64,000 nt of DNA from Rhipicephalus microplus (lineage: Eukaryota; Arthropoda; Arachnida; Ixodida; Ixodidae), in the NCBI RefSeq assembly GCF_043290135.1, contig NW_027464601.1:4820001-4884000 (forward strand), read 5' to 3'. Below are positions 20,790 through 32,700 of this stretch, piece by piece. The translations under genes and the position numbers were made by a program. Under the pieces are notes generated by a model, which saw only the letters and a list, made by a program, of their open reading frames with translations, ran no database searches and was not told the DNA's origin. How positions within the stretch are numbered: the stretch's first letter is position 1; each line of letters opens with the position of its first letter.

Positions 20790-23405
20790 AAAGTTGTAGA
20801 AAAACGTGTTCGCAACGACCTACATGTAGATACTTTGAACACCTACTTAACCGCGTCTGTTGCACCTAAGGGTCTACGTATCATTGTGAAACCAGCCCTA
20901 TCTAACATGTCTCAGCCAAGTATAGATAGGTGGGACGACATATTAAGAAATGCTTCACTACAACTCACCCGAGTTACCCTTGAGCATTATCGTTCTTCAA
21001 GCAAAAAAATCTTGCACCAACAAAAGCAAATGTTAGCAAATTTAAGCTTCTCGTCTAATGAATCCGCCGCACTAGAGGCATTCGCATCTAAAAAGCATCG
21101 TGAAATTTACGCATGGAAAATCAAGAAAATGTCGCGTGATGGTGTTTGGTGCCCTAGCCAGAACAATGCATGCAATTTCGTACCTTTGCAAATGAATCTG
21201 GTACAAGCTTACCCCGATACTTCTTTGTCACCTTCCATTGAGAAACATATCGTCAAGGAGCAGAACAATATAGTAAATATTTCGGACATTCTACTAACTG
21301 CTGAGGAGCGCAGTGTTGTGTGCCGCGGTCTCAATTTCTGTTCTGCCACAGGTGGACACAGTGAATTTCAATTACTAAAGGACTTGGATAATTTTGCCCG
21401 CAAATTATGCTTGCGCGAGCTTTCTCATGACCGGCAAAATACAAATGGTTCCACAAGCGCATTACCTTCAGGAAAACGTTGGGTACCTCCCTCACAACGA
21501 GACAGATGCTTAGATATGTATATCAAAGCTGTACAACGAGACGTACTACAGTCGTATCGAAAGCAAACACCGTTTCGCCGTAACCTATCCACCAGTGACA
21601 GGAAAGCACTAAATGCCTTGTCCTGTCGCAAAGACATCGTCATCAAGCCTGCGGACAAAGGTGGGGCTGTTGTCGTAATGAACAAGTCTGATTACGAAGC
21701 ACAGGCCCAAAGACAGCTCGCAGCCACGAGTTTTTACAAGCGTCTGGATCACAACCCCACTAAACAATTTAAATCTCTTGTCCAGAGCACTTTGTTAGAG
21801 CTTCGGGAAAACAAAAGGTGCCTGACAATGCGATTCATTCTCTTATTCCAGTAAGTCCTGTTCCCTGTCGTTTTTACCTTTTGCCTAAAATACACAAGAT
21901 AAACAACCCCGGCCATCCCATTATTTCAGGTATAGGTACTGTCCAGCTATGTCGATTCTCTGATCAGTAGTATCCCAGCATCACTTCCGTCTTACGTAAG
22001 GGACACTACCGACTTTGTTTCTGGTATACCTGATCTGATTATTCCTCAAGGTTCCTTTTTGGTCAGGCTAGACGTAGCGTCTTTATACACCAACATTCCG
22101 CATGTACACGGAACAGCGGCAGTCGCCAGGTCCTATGAAGCAGCATCACCGGGTAAATTTATCGGCAGCAACACATTAGCAGTATTGCTCAGGCTCATTT
22201 TAGAGCTAAGTAACTTTCAATTTGAAGGGCAACACTATGTCCAAGTTAGCGGCATGTCAATGGGTATGCGTATTGGACCCAACTACGCCAATATATTCAT
22301 GACCCAGCTTGAAAGTGAATTTTTGCGAACCCGCGCGCTGAAACCTTTTTATTATAAACGTTACTTTGATGACATTTTCCTTATTTGGCCGCATGGTGAA
22401 CAGGAGTTGCTTTCCTTCATATCTGACTTTAATGATGCTCATCCATCAATATTATTTTCTCACACCTATTCCACATCAACGCTTAGCTTTCTTGATGTAA
22501 GCATTTCGATTGTAATTGATAAGCTATCCACTGCTCTATACAGGACGCCTACAGACCGGCAACAGTATTTGGACTTTGACAGTAGCCACGTGAAACATTG
22601 CAAAACTAGCATCCCTTACAGTCAGGCCTTACGCTTTAAAAGAATCTGCTCAGAGCAATCAGAGTTTCAAAAAAACTGCAGAACACTAAAGGATGCTCTA
22701 GTCAAACAAAAATATCCGCCGCAATTAATTGATGACGCAATAAAACGTGCCGACATGCATAATCGTAGAACGCTGTTGTGCGCTGCTAAAAACTCGACTT
22801 CCTCACCGCAGACAAACTTAGTCCTTACCCATTCTGCGTCAGTTCCGCGTGTTTTGAATGTGCTGAGAAAGCACCACAATATTCTAATACAAAGTGAACA
22901 CTTAAGCACCATTTTCACCGAACCACCTAAAGCGGTGTATCGCGAAGCTAAAACTATTCGAGACATACTCTCATCTTCATCATCGTCGAAAGCAGATAGT
23001 CCTGACACGATCGGGTGCCATCCTTGCCAAAAACCGCGATGCAAAGTAGGCCCGTACATGCGCACATGCCAACAGGTTACCAGTACTGGTTCCAACTTTT
23101 CCTTAAAAATCAAAGGCAATCTTGACTGCGATTCTAAAAACGTGATATACATGATAGAATGTGCGCTATGTGAAATACAGTACATTGGTCAAACAGAAGG
23201 GCCTTTTAGACTGCGTTTTAACAACCATAAATCCTCATTTCAACTGCCCATTTCAAGACAAGTGCACCTGCCTGACCACTCTTTTGAAAATCTACATGCC
23301 ACATTACTAGAATCTGGTTTCCGCACAAATTATGATAGAGAAGCCCGCGAATCAATCCTCATCTATAAGTTCGACGCGGTCGCATCTGGTCTAAATGAAA
23401 ACTGA
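20790..23405 (+). pseudogene. PLE reverse transcriptase with GIY-YIG endonuclease
   Basis: The N-terminal part (20835-21854) includes 'RKDIVIKPADKGGAVVVMNK'. A frameshift near 21815 puts 'FYLLPKIHKINNPG' (about 21873-21915) in the next frame, and a small deletion with a second shift near 21945 removes part of the 'GIGTP' region. The rest is one frame (to 23405): motif A 'VRLDVASLYTNIP', motif B 'SGMSMGMRIGPNYANIFM', catalytic motif C 'RYFDDIFLIW', a Cys-rich linker 'CHPCQKPRC', and the endonuclease 'VIYMIECALCEIQYIGQTE' with a following Arg. This protein would nick DNA and reverse transcribe the element RNA. Two frameshifts make it inactive. Confidence 0.88.
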
Positions 23406-23820
23406 GGAAAACTTAGTTGCCTATCTGCGTAAGCTGTATCACCCTGTCCATTTTTTTTTCAACCTTGCTCAGCAAGTGGCACTACATTGTCTGTATCGGT
23501 TGATTACGTAGCAGCTTTGTAACGTCTTTGTGATTTTTATTATTATTTTTATTATTATTTGATATATATATTTTTTCTTTTTTCTCCTTGCTTTTACCGG
23601 TCGGACTACTCTTCATGTTATGTGCTTTATCTTTAATGCATTTGATCTCTTATTTGTAAGCAACGTGTGACCACATTGCTCGCCACGTGCTCGCCCATGG
23701 AAACAATATATTTTTACTCGTGTATTAGGTGCTCTTCAAATTGTGTCACTTGCATATATTTATGCCCATATATGGCCTTTTATGCCGGTTTTCATATTTG
23801 TATCTTATTGATATGCACAT

Positions 23821-25187
23821 CCTTAACTGTTCCCATTCTAGGCTTCTGAAAACCTCCTGTAAGCACGCGGTAAATAGCATTGGCGAGATTGTGTCCCCCT
23901 GCCTTACACCCTTCTTGATTGGTATTCTGTTGCCTTTTTTATGAAGCACTGTGGTAGCAGTTGATCCCCTGTAGATTTCTTCCAGAATGTTTATATATAC
24001 TTCATCTACGCCCTGATTCCGCAGTGTCTGCATGACGGCTGATATTTCTACTGAATCAAACGCCTTCTCGTAATCTATGAAGGCTATGTATAGTGGTTGG
24101 TTATATTCTGAGCATTTTTCTATTACGTGCTTGATAGTATGAATGTGGTCAGTTGTTGAGTAGCCTGTTCGAAATCCTGCTTGTTCCTTTGGTTGATTGA
24201 ATTCTAATGTTTTCTTTACTCTGTTAGCAATTACCTTTGTAAATAGCTTGTATACTACAGAGAGCAAGCTGATCGGCCTGTAATTCTTCAAGTCCTTGTC
24301 ATCTCCTTTCTTAAGTATTAGAATGATGTTAGCGTTCTTCCAAGACTCTGGTACCCTTCCCGTCAGGAGACACCTCGTAAAAAAGGGTGGATAAGAGTTA
24401 TGGAGAATACCTTAGTAACCTGCGCTTCGCCGATGACATTGCATTGCTGAGTAACTGAGGGGACGAATTGCAACTCATGATTACGGAGTTAGACAAGGAG
24501 AGCAGAAAGGTGGGTCTTAAAATTATTCTGCAGAAAACGAAAGTAATGTACAACAACCTCGGAAAAGAGCAGCGCTTCGAGATAGGTAATAGTGCACTTG
24601 AAGGTGCAAAAGACTATGTCTACTTAGGGCAGGTAATAACCGCAAAGCCTAACCACGAGATTGAAGTTACTAGAAGAATAAGAATGGGGTGGAGCACATT
24701 CGGCAAGCACTCTCAAATTATGACAGGTAGATTGCCACTATCCCTCAAAAGGAAGGTATATAACAGCTCTGTCTTGCCGGTATTTAGCTACGGAGCAGAA
24801 ACCTGGAGACTTACAAAGAGGGTTCAGCTTAAATTGAGGGCGACGAAGCGAGCAATGGAAAGAAAAATGGTAGGTGTAAACTTAAGAGACAACAAGAGAG
24901 CAGAGTGGATTAGGGGACAAACGGGCGTTAAGGATATCATAGTTGAAATAAAAAAGAGGAAATGGACATGGGCCGGGCATGTAGCGCGCAGACAGGATAA
25001 CCGCTGGTCATTAAGGGTAACTAACTGGATTCCCAGAGAAGGCAAGCGGGTTAGGGGGAGACAGAAGGCTAGGTGGGCAGATGAGATTAAGAAGTTTGCG
25101 GGTATAAACTGGCAGCAGCAAGCACAGGACCGGGTTAACTGGTGGAACATGGTAGAGGCCTTTGTCCTGCAGTGGACGTAGTCAGGC

Positions 25188-25219
<32 letters not shown>
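23821..25219. mobile_element. RTE-type LINE fragment with 5' inversion (twin-priming structure)
   Basis: The left part (23821 to about 24384) is in minus orientation and encodes the start of the RT domain: '[16 protein letters not shown]', '[14 protein letters not shown]', '[14 protein letters not shown]', '[14 protein letters not shown]', '[13 protein letters not shown]'. The right part (about 24385-25219) is in plus orientation and resumes within a few residues: '[18 protein letters not shown]', an in-frame TGA, then the C-terminal domain (24468-25181; 'FSYGAETWRLTKR', 'KWTWAGHVARR'). It ends in (TGA)n at about 25186-25219. A 10-bp duplication ATATGCACAT at 23811-23820 and 25220-25229 flanks the whole, so it is one insertion event into PLE 3' sequence. 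Confidence 0.85.
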
Positions 25220-25221
<2 letters not shown>

Positions 25222-25263
25222 ATGCACATGTATATAAACAGCACTCGTGTCATAAACTGTATT

Positions 25264-25292
25264 CTGATGAAGGCCGGACCCGCGGTCGAAAC
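25264..25292 (+). ncRNA. Hammerhead-ribozyme-like core near PLE 3' end (tentative)
   Basis: CTGATGA at 25264-25270 and GAAAC at 25288-25292 are separated by 17 bases in which GGCC can pair with GGTC, the layout of hammerhead stem II. Hammerhead motifs are known from the terminal repeats of Penelope-like elements. I could not confirm stem III or the cleavage triplet, and A:C would close stem II next to the core, so this may be a degenerate copy. Confidence 0.35.
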
Positions 25293-25361
25293 GTCAATAA
25301 AATCACTTCGTACGTGCGTCTTCTTCCCTACGGATATATATATATCCCCTTCAGGCGCAGC

Positions 25362-25377
25362 GTCCACATTTGTGGAC
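25362..25377. promoter_or_regulatory. Subterminal palindrome, piggyBac left end
   Basis: GTCCACATTTGTGGAC, four bases inside the left terminal repeat. The same GTCCAC-N4-GTGGAC design recurs at 25714-25729 and 27991-28006. A transposase-binding site is a reasonable inference. Confidence 0.6.
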
Positions 25378-25522
25378 GCCAACTTCACAGCTCAATATCT
25401 CGAAATTTACTTTGAATCTCGCGCGCAACCAGTGCTCTCTCTATCACTACATGTTGCTGCAGCGACCCGTGGCGCCATCTGCCGCAGCTGACACAAAATA
25501 ACTACAAAAACAACTCTCAAAG

Positions 25523-27698
25523 ATGGACGCCTCCACGTTTTACGGCGGCGCACGTAAGTGGCTCTCACTTTTCAAGCCCTTGCTATGTTTCATTCGAGGT
25601 GGCATGAAATTATGCACTTGTCAGTAAGAGCTAAGAGATACCTCATGCCAATAAACAAGACTTTTGCAACTAGAAACTATTTATAACGTCAAAAAGGGTG
25701 CGTAAAATACCGCGTCCACGATCGTGGACATTGCGCCTTAGTGCTGCCTTTGTTGCAGGGCAGCCATTTCGCACCGTGTGCGCAGATATGATGGTTATGT
25801 GTGATTTTTTGTCTCCAGGACTTGAAGATCATGCTTCAAAACGTCAGAAAGTTGATGATGCGACAGCAGAAGAAATCCTCATGAGAATATCAAATGGAGA
25901 TATCTCAGATGGCGACTTTTCAGATGACGAATTGGAAGCAGAAAATGAAGAAAACATAGTAAGTTTGCTCGAGATTGTGAGACATTATTTTGTGTTCTCG
26001 GGAAACATATGGCACCAAACTGTCTAAAGGTACTTTGACCCTAATTTACGCTGTTTGTTTCAGCCTGCCAATGGTCAGGTGACCGCATCCACGACCACAG
26101 CTGCACTGCCTGCACGACCAGACGCCACGGTCAGCTCGAACGCACCTGCGGCATCTACGAAGGCTGAGTTCAAATGGGTGAAGAAAGATTTTGCTCCAAG
26201 TGATGTTGACTGCCACTACAATCCTGAAGTAGCCTCGACATGCCAGCAGCCACTTGTGTATTTTAGCAAGTATTTCACCGAACAGATATTTGAAGACCTT
26301 GCTGAATTCACAAACAGGTATGTCCTGCAAAGAGACGGTGCCGTATTAGCCACTACAAAAGAAGAGATCAAAATATTTTTTGGAATGCTCATGCTGATGG
26401 GTGTTCTGAAATACCCACGCGTCAGAATGTATTGGCAAACTGCAACGAGGATTCCCGCAATAGCCGATTCGATGGGCGTGAAGCGATTCTTCAAAATCAG
26501 AGGCGCTCTCCACATAAGCGACGCTAATGAAGAACGGGACCCGAACAGCCAAGACAAATTTTGGAAAGTTAGGCCGTTGCTAGAAGCTGTCAGAAGCCGC
26601 TGCTTACAGCTTGTTCCCTTGGAACAGAATAGCATCGATGAACAGATGGTGCCGTTCACAGGACGCATTGCTGCAAAGCAATTTGTGAAAGGAAAACCGA
26701 ACCCAGAAGGCGTGAAGGTTTTTGTACGCTGCAGTTTTGACGGTCTTGCACATGACTTTGAGTTTTACCAAGGGAAGGGAACGGGAGTGAGCAAAGAACA
26801 TGCACATCTTGGCCTTGGTGGCTCCGTCGTAATGCGCCTTGTTGAAAGCCTCCCGAAGGCACAGAACATCAAGTGCTACATGGACAATTATTTTACGTCC
26901 GTGAAGCTCTTTCTTGAGTTAAAAAAGATCGGCATTTTGGCTAGTGGCACAATTAGGGGAAACCGCTTGGCAGGATGCGTCATGAAAACAGACAAGGAAA
27001 TGAAGAAAGAAGGACGGGGAAGCTATGATGAGCGGGTTTCCCAGAACGACGAAGTTGTCCTTGTTCGTTGGCAAGACAACGGGACCGTCAACATGGCTTC
27101 TACCCACCTTGGAGTTGGAAATATTGGCACCGTGAGAAGATGGAGCGAATCCCAAAAGGTCCACGTTGACATTGACTGTCCAGAGGTAGTCCTGGACTAC
27201 AACAAATACATGGGTGGAGTAGACAAACTAGACTTCATCATGTCCCTCTACCCAATGCGGACGCGAACGAAAAAGTGGCCTGTGAGAGTGATTTCCCATT
27301 TTGCATCTTTTGCGCTCTCCAACAGTTGGCTTGAATACTTAAGGGATGCCAATAAAGCAGGGCTACTAAGAAAAGAGACACTGGACATGATGGCGTTCCA
27401 AACAGACGTCGCGAATTGCCTGCTGAACAGCAATAAGCCACAAAAGAAGCGTGGACGTCCGAGCAATGACAACTCCCGAACAGTGAAAAAGAAGGTACCC
27501 AATGCTTCACCACTACCAGTCAGCACTGTTCGCTATGATGGGATTAATCATTGGCCGCAGCAAGTAAACATGGCTAACGCACAACGCTGCCGGAGAGAGG
27601 AATGCACATCCAAAAGCCGTGTCCGCTGCAGGAAATGCAACATTTTCCTTTGTCTGACATCTCAGAACGACTGTTTTTATTTGTTTCATACCAAATAG
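25523..27698 (+). CDS. piggyBac transposase, three exons, 601 aa
   Basis: Exon 1 is 25523-25553 (ATG start, MDASTFYGGA; donor CAC|gtaagt). Exon 2 is 25819-25958 (acceptor tctccag; 'DISDGDFSDDELEAENEEN', an acidic N-terminal stretch; donor ATA|gtaagt). Exon 3 is 26064-27698 (acceptor tttcag). Phases match at both joins and the reading frame has no stop. Catalytic Asp candidates are in 'SIDEQMVPF' (about residue 249), 'CYMDNYFTS' (about 331) and 'YMGGVDKLD' (about 444 and 447). A basic stretch 'KPQKKRGRP' precedes a C-terminal Cys-rich domain ('CRREECTSKSRVRCRKC', then C-X4-C-X6-C and His). This cut-and-paste enzyme acts in the nucleus. AATAAA follows at about 27771. The exon joins are inferred from consensus only. 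Confidence 0.85.
25714..25729. promoter_or_regulatory. Internal copy of piggyBac palindrome (intron 1)
   Basis: GTCCACGATCGTGGAC followed by attgcgcctta. Read in reverse, this matches the right subterminal context (aggcgcaat then GTCCAC), so the unit is inverted relative to that at 27981-28006. Confidence 0.6.
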
Positions 27699-27990
27699 AC
27701 TCTTTCTGATTATTTTTGCGGAAAAGACTTCCTAAGCAGTGTTCCTGCAATGATTATTTGCGAGCCTCCGAAATAAAAGCGTTTGTTTTCTTCTTCTCCA
27801 CCGTTCATGGGTATTGCAACAAGGAAAGCGAGATGTAAAATATGTATTTACTAGAGCCTATACAACAGGCAGTATGGCGAAAAACCCACGCACAAGCCAT
27901 GGCGCACCTTCGTCGTCTTCCTTTCCCTGCGTCTTCGTGCGCGCGCTTGGGTAACGGTCACGTGACAATATGACTGCTTTGAGGCGCAAT

Positions 27991-28006
27991 GTCCACATAT
28001 GTGGAC
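27991..28006. promoter_or_regulatory. Subterminal palindrome, piggyBac right region
   Basis: GTCCACATATGTGGAC preceded by gaggcgcaat, about 120 bp inside the right terminal repeat, whereas its left counterpart is only 4 bp inside. The ends are asymmetric, as in other piggyBac elements. Confidence 0.6.
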
Positions 28007-28138
28007 GCCATTGAAAAATTGAACCAATGAATTTTTTTCTGAATTTCTTGTGGATTCCTTCTTTAATAGCGTTATGTATTCATAATCTGAACAAAATTTT
28101 TTTTTCGCTACGTCAGATTTAATTCGCGCCTGAAGGGG

Positions 28139-28396
<258 letters not shown>

Positions 28397-28420
28397 ACTG
28401 GTGGACGTGCTGCGTAATCT

Positions 28421-29774
28421 GTGCACCGTACGCCGCCACAAAGCAAGAACTCAAGCGTCGTACCGGTGGTTCCTTCTGTGCACCGCGCCAGCAGAAGAAT
28501 CCGATGGCCATCCCCTGAGTTTGGAGTGCTCGTAATCAACTTGGCAGCTCGGACCAGCCCTACTGACACCAACCCAAATAATACGAACGGCACAACGCCA
28601 CTTCATTGCACGTTACTCACACCGCAAACGCCAAATCCCTTTCATGTCACTGCACTTGAGGATGTCGAAGACTGGCTCGTTCATTACGAGTTCGTTGCCA
28701 TGCACAACCAGTGCGACGGCGCAGACAAACTGCGGCACATCTATTTCAGTCTTTCGGACGGCGCACTTGTATGGTATAAGAACCGGGCAGGTATTCTTAC
28801 ATCGTGGGAAGACTTCAACTGCCAACTTCTTGGGACTTAAGCCAGCCCTGACCGACGGGAGAAAGCTGTGCGCGATCTGCAGTCCCGCATACAACTGCCG
28901 CATGAAGGGGTTGCGATGTATGTCGAGGACATGACGCGTCTTTTCCACCGAGCTGACCCCGGCATGCCAGAAGAAAAGAAGGTGCGGTACCTCATGCGCG
29001 GGGTGAAAGAGCAGCTTTTTGGCGGGTTTGTGCGCAGTCCTCCCTAGACTGTTCAGAATTTCTCAGAGAGGCCGTCAACATCGAAAGCACTCTTAGGTAC
29101 CGGGCCCCGTAATACGAGCGGCATGTCAACGCTTCAACTATGGACTACTTGGGAGTTTTCGGTGGCAAATGGATTTCTTCCGAGAGCTCATACGTTCAGT
29201 CATGCGTGAACAACTCCAGAAGCTGTCAGTGCCCTTGCAGCCCACTATATCCTCGATGTCCAACGTAGTCCGAGATGAAGTGCAGCATGCCTTAAGAGAA
29301 CCTCCTTTCATGCGGGATTATCAGCCACCCAGTGACTTCCCCCGCATGTCGTATGCTCAAGCTTTTCGGCAACCTTTTACGCCCGCAATACCGCATCCCA
29401 CCGTGGCCCCAGCCTTGCTGCAGACGGTCCAAGCGGCGCCATATTACAGCGCACCTCGCCTGATTTCGCGGAAATCAGACGTCTGGCGTGCACCAGATCG
29501 ATGTCCTCTCTGCTTACACTGTGGCGAAGCTGGGCATCTGTACCGACGCTGTTCTTACCGACAACTTGGACTACGCGGATTTTCGACAAACTCACCACCA
29601 CCCCGGTTCGGTCAGCGACCCCCTGAAATTGAAGAGCATGTGGCTCAGCATCGCGGAACTTTGTCGTCCTTGCACCAGTCACGCTCCCCGTCACCGCGGC
29701 AATTTTCTCCTAATCACCGTACCTATTCGAGCGTGGCGCAGGGTCTGTTACCCAGTTCGCGCCGGGAAAACTAA
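28421..29774 (+). pseudogene. Element C gag
   Basis: Capsid segments read 'LEDVEDWLVHYEFVAMHNQ' (about 28655-28715) and, after a frameshift near 28840, 'YVEDMTRLFHRADPGMPEEK' and 'KVRYLMRGVKEQLFGGF'. A stop at about 29044 and more shifts follow. The 29169-29774 part is one frame with 'RMSYAQAFRQPF', the zinc knuckle 'CLHCGEAGHLYRRC' (about 29515-29556) and a tail ending in 'SRREN'. The wording is closest to element D gag. The stop at 29772-29774 follows GGAAAAC. Confidence 0.82.
29765..29771 (+). promoter_or_regulatory. Putative gag-pol -1 frameshift site, element C
   Basis: GGAAAAC directly before the gag TAA. The -1 frame is open without a stop from here into the protease region (to 30199), which is notable in an otherwise stop-rich element. 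Confidence 0.5.
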
Positions 29775-32700
29775 CCACAGCAACCTTCGGGGGCGAGGCC
29801 GCTCATACTGGACAAGCTCAAGGCCTCCTACCGACGCTTCCGCAAATTGACGATACCCCGACAACGACGACACCAGGTGGTTGCGCAAAGATTTCATTAG
29901 ACGTTACAGTGCTGCTCGACGGTCGCAAAGTCAGTGCTTTAGTTGAGACGGGTGTGGATTTGTCTATAATAAGTGAAAAACAGGCTGCTCTCCTGAAGAG
30001 AGTCACGATGCCTTGGAACCTCAGGCCAATTTGTACTGCTGGCGAGCACATCGTCACGCCACTTGGCGTTTGCACAGCACGGATACAGATTCGTGGTTCT
30101 ACCTTTGTTGCCAGCTTGAGCGTTCTCTGTCAGTGTTCTCGAGACCTGATCGTTGGCATGGACTTCCTGGGGGAGCATGGTGCTATCATCGACATTTGAC
30201 AACGCCTTGTCACGTTTTCAACAAAAAGCGCCACACCAGAGCCTAATCCCAGCCACGATCCAGTATGTCTGCGTGTAATTGACGATGCTGTGATGATACC
30301 ACCGCACTCAAGTGTTATGGTTCAAGTGGCGTGTAACGTATCAGCACACTGTGAATTGGTGGCGGAGAGCAATCGATCCCTCCTCTTTTCCCAAGGTGTC
30401 TGCGTAGCACAAAGCGTAGTAGACCTCCAGGCTGGCCACTGCGAGGTTCTTGTTACAAACTTCAGCTACGAGCGCCGACACCTTTTCACTGGTACTGTCA
30501 TCGCCTATGCATACCGTAACCAATGTGACTGAGAGTTTTGCTTCCGAGGTGACCGATAATGCCGAAGCACTTCATCAGTGTGTCGACATAAATCCAACGC
30601 TTTCTGACGAAAACAAACGAAGGCTCAACGACCTGTTGATAGAATTCCAGGCCTGTTTTGCACGTTCATCAGGAATTCGTCAGACATCGATTATCAAACA
30701 TCGTATTATCACCTACCGCGACGCGCACCCTGTAGGCAACAGTCTTACCGAGTTTCACCAATTTAACGACGCGTGATTCAAAATCAAGTGAAGGAAATGC
30801 TTCAAGACGGTGTAATACAGCCATCAAGCAGCCCTTGGTCATCACCAGTGGTCCTTGTAAAGAAGGACGGTACACTTCGCTTTTGAGTCGATTATAGGAA
30901 GCTGAATAACGTCACAAAGAAAGACGTGTACCCGTTGCCTCGAGTGGATGATTCTCTTGACAGGCTGAGGCGAGCAAAGTACTTTTCCTCAATTGACCTC
31001 AAATCTGGTTACTGGCAAATCTAAGTTGATGAACGTAACCACAAAAAAACTGCTTCTGTAACTCCTGACGATCTGTATGAATTCCGAGTGCTCCCATTCG
31101 GTCTCCGTTCCGCTCCGGCTACATTATAACGAATGATGGATACCGTTCTCATGGACCTCAAGTGGAAAAATTGCCTCGTCTATCTAGATGATGTCGTTGT
31201 CTTTTCAAGAACGTTTGACGAGCACCTTCATCACCTTCGGAGTGTTCTTGAAGCTATACGATTCGCTGACCTTACCCTCAAGCCTGGGAAGTGCCATTTC
31301 GGCTACAAAGAACTGAAGTTTCTGGGTTACGTTGTGAGCGCTGCAGGCGTTCGGCCCGATCCCGAGAAAACTGCCGCTGTGGCCGTTTTTCCAGCTCCGA
31401 CAGACAAGAAAAGTCTTTAACCATTTCTGAGGCTCTACGCATACTATCGCCGCTTTATCGAAAACTTCTCTAAGATTACGGAGACACTCATCAGACTTAT
31501 GCGTGACGACACCCCATTTCCGGGGAGTGACGAACAAGCGACTACCTTTGCGGAACTGCAACATCGATTGTCTTCCCCTCCTGTGCTTGGTCATATCGAA
31601 GAGGACGCTGACACAGAGGTGCGCACGGACGCAAGCAACATTGGTCTCGGAGCTATCTTGGTGCAAACACAAGATGGGACCGAACGTGTGATTGCCTACG
31701 CGAGCCCCACTTTATCACCTGCGGAAACAAACTATTCAACGTCAGAGAAGGAATGTCTCGCGGTAATATGGGCGATTAGAAAGTTCAGGCCTTATCCCTA
31801 TGGGCGACCATTTATAGTGGTGACTGATCGCCCCGCTTTATGTTGGTTGGCTAACCTTCGAGACCCCTCTAGGCGATTAGCACGATGGAGTCTGCGACTT
31901 CAGGAGTTTGATGTCACCATCGTATACAAGTCGTGTAGAAAGCATGAAGACGCCGACACGCTATCACGAGCACCTCTGGAATCCGACCATGCAGCTCTAG
32001 AAGACGACAGAGCCTTCTTGGGGACTCTCAGTGGGGCGGACCTCCTCAGTAAACAACGAGCGGAAACCGAGTTAAGGCCCATCATCAACCATTTAGAAGG
32101 CAGCACCGCGTCTGTTCCTCGTCCACGTTCCCGTACGTAACCGTCATCTTGCTTACGACACAGCATATTATACAAGAAAAACAGCGGTGCTGGCAGCAGA
32201 CCTTATCTTCTAGTCGTTCCTCAAGACCTTCGTGATTATATCATTATAGCCTGCCACGATGAGCCGACATCCGGCCATGTTGGATACTCACAGATGCTCG
32301 ACCGGGTTCGACAGTTATATTTCTGGCCAAAACTCGTAGCTTGTGTCAAACGCTACGTGAAAGGATGCCGCGAATGTTAGCGTCGCAAGCCACCACCTGT
32401 AAAGCCTGCAGGCCTCCTACAATCCATCCACCCACCACGTACGCCGTTTGACCAAGTTGGAATGGACCTCCTTGAACCGTTTCCTTTGTCTCACTCTGGA
32501 AACAAGTGGATCATCGTGGCAACTGATTATTTGAAGCGTTACGCTTAAACGAAGCCACTGCCACGCGGTACAGCATCTGAAGTCACCCAGTTTTTCTTGC
32601 ATTACATAGTGCTTCGTCACGGCGCCCTGTCATTCATCATCACTGACCGAGGGACAGCGTTTACGGCAAAACTGTTGGACGACATCTTCAAGCTCAGTTA

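Larger units (their letters stand above)
19952..25333 (+). mobile_element. Penelope-like element (PLE) with SGNH ORF, interrupted by an RTE LINE
   Basis: Order: an SGNH-hydrolase-like ORF (19970-20547), a reverse transcriptase and GIY-YIG endonuclease ORF (about 20790-23405), and a 3' region resuming at 25230 after the RTE insertion. A (GA)n stretch at 19954-19972 and TA repeat lie on the left and TA repeat on the right. The SGNH block-I Gly-Asp-Ser is absent, so the 5' end is truncated. The RT type (LLPKIHK, DVASLYTNIP) and the C-terminal GIY-YIG domain define the Penelope group. Inactive because of frameshifts. Confidence 0.85.
25346..28138 (+). mobile_element. piggyBac-superfamily DNA transposon, apparently complete
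   Basis: 2,793 bp with 13-bp perfect terminal inverted repeats CCCCTTCAGGCGC (25346-25358) and GCGCCTGAAGGGG (28126-28138). A transposase gene with two introns lies inside, and a 16-bp palindrome sits near each end plus one inside intron 1. Flanks are TA repeat on both sides, readable as an ATAT duplication (25342-25345 and 28139-28142). The TTAA expected of piggyBac is absent. Confidence 0.88.

Noticed and set aside
25162..25220. Poly-Asp ORF as an acidic protein tail
   Set aside because: Translation of the (TGA)n tail of the RTE LINE.
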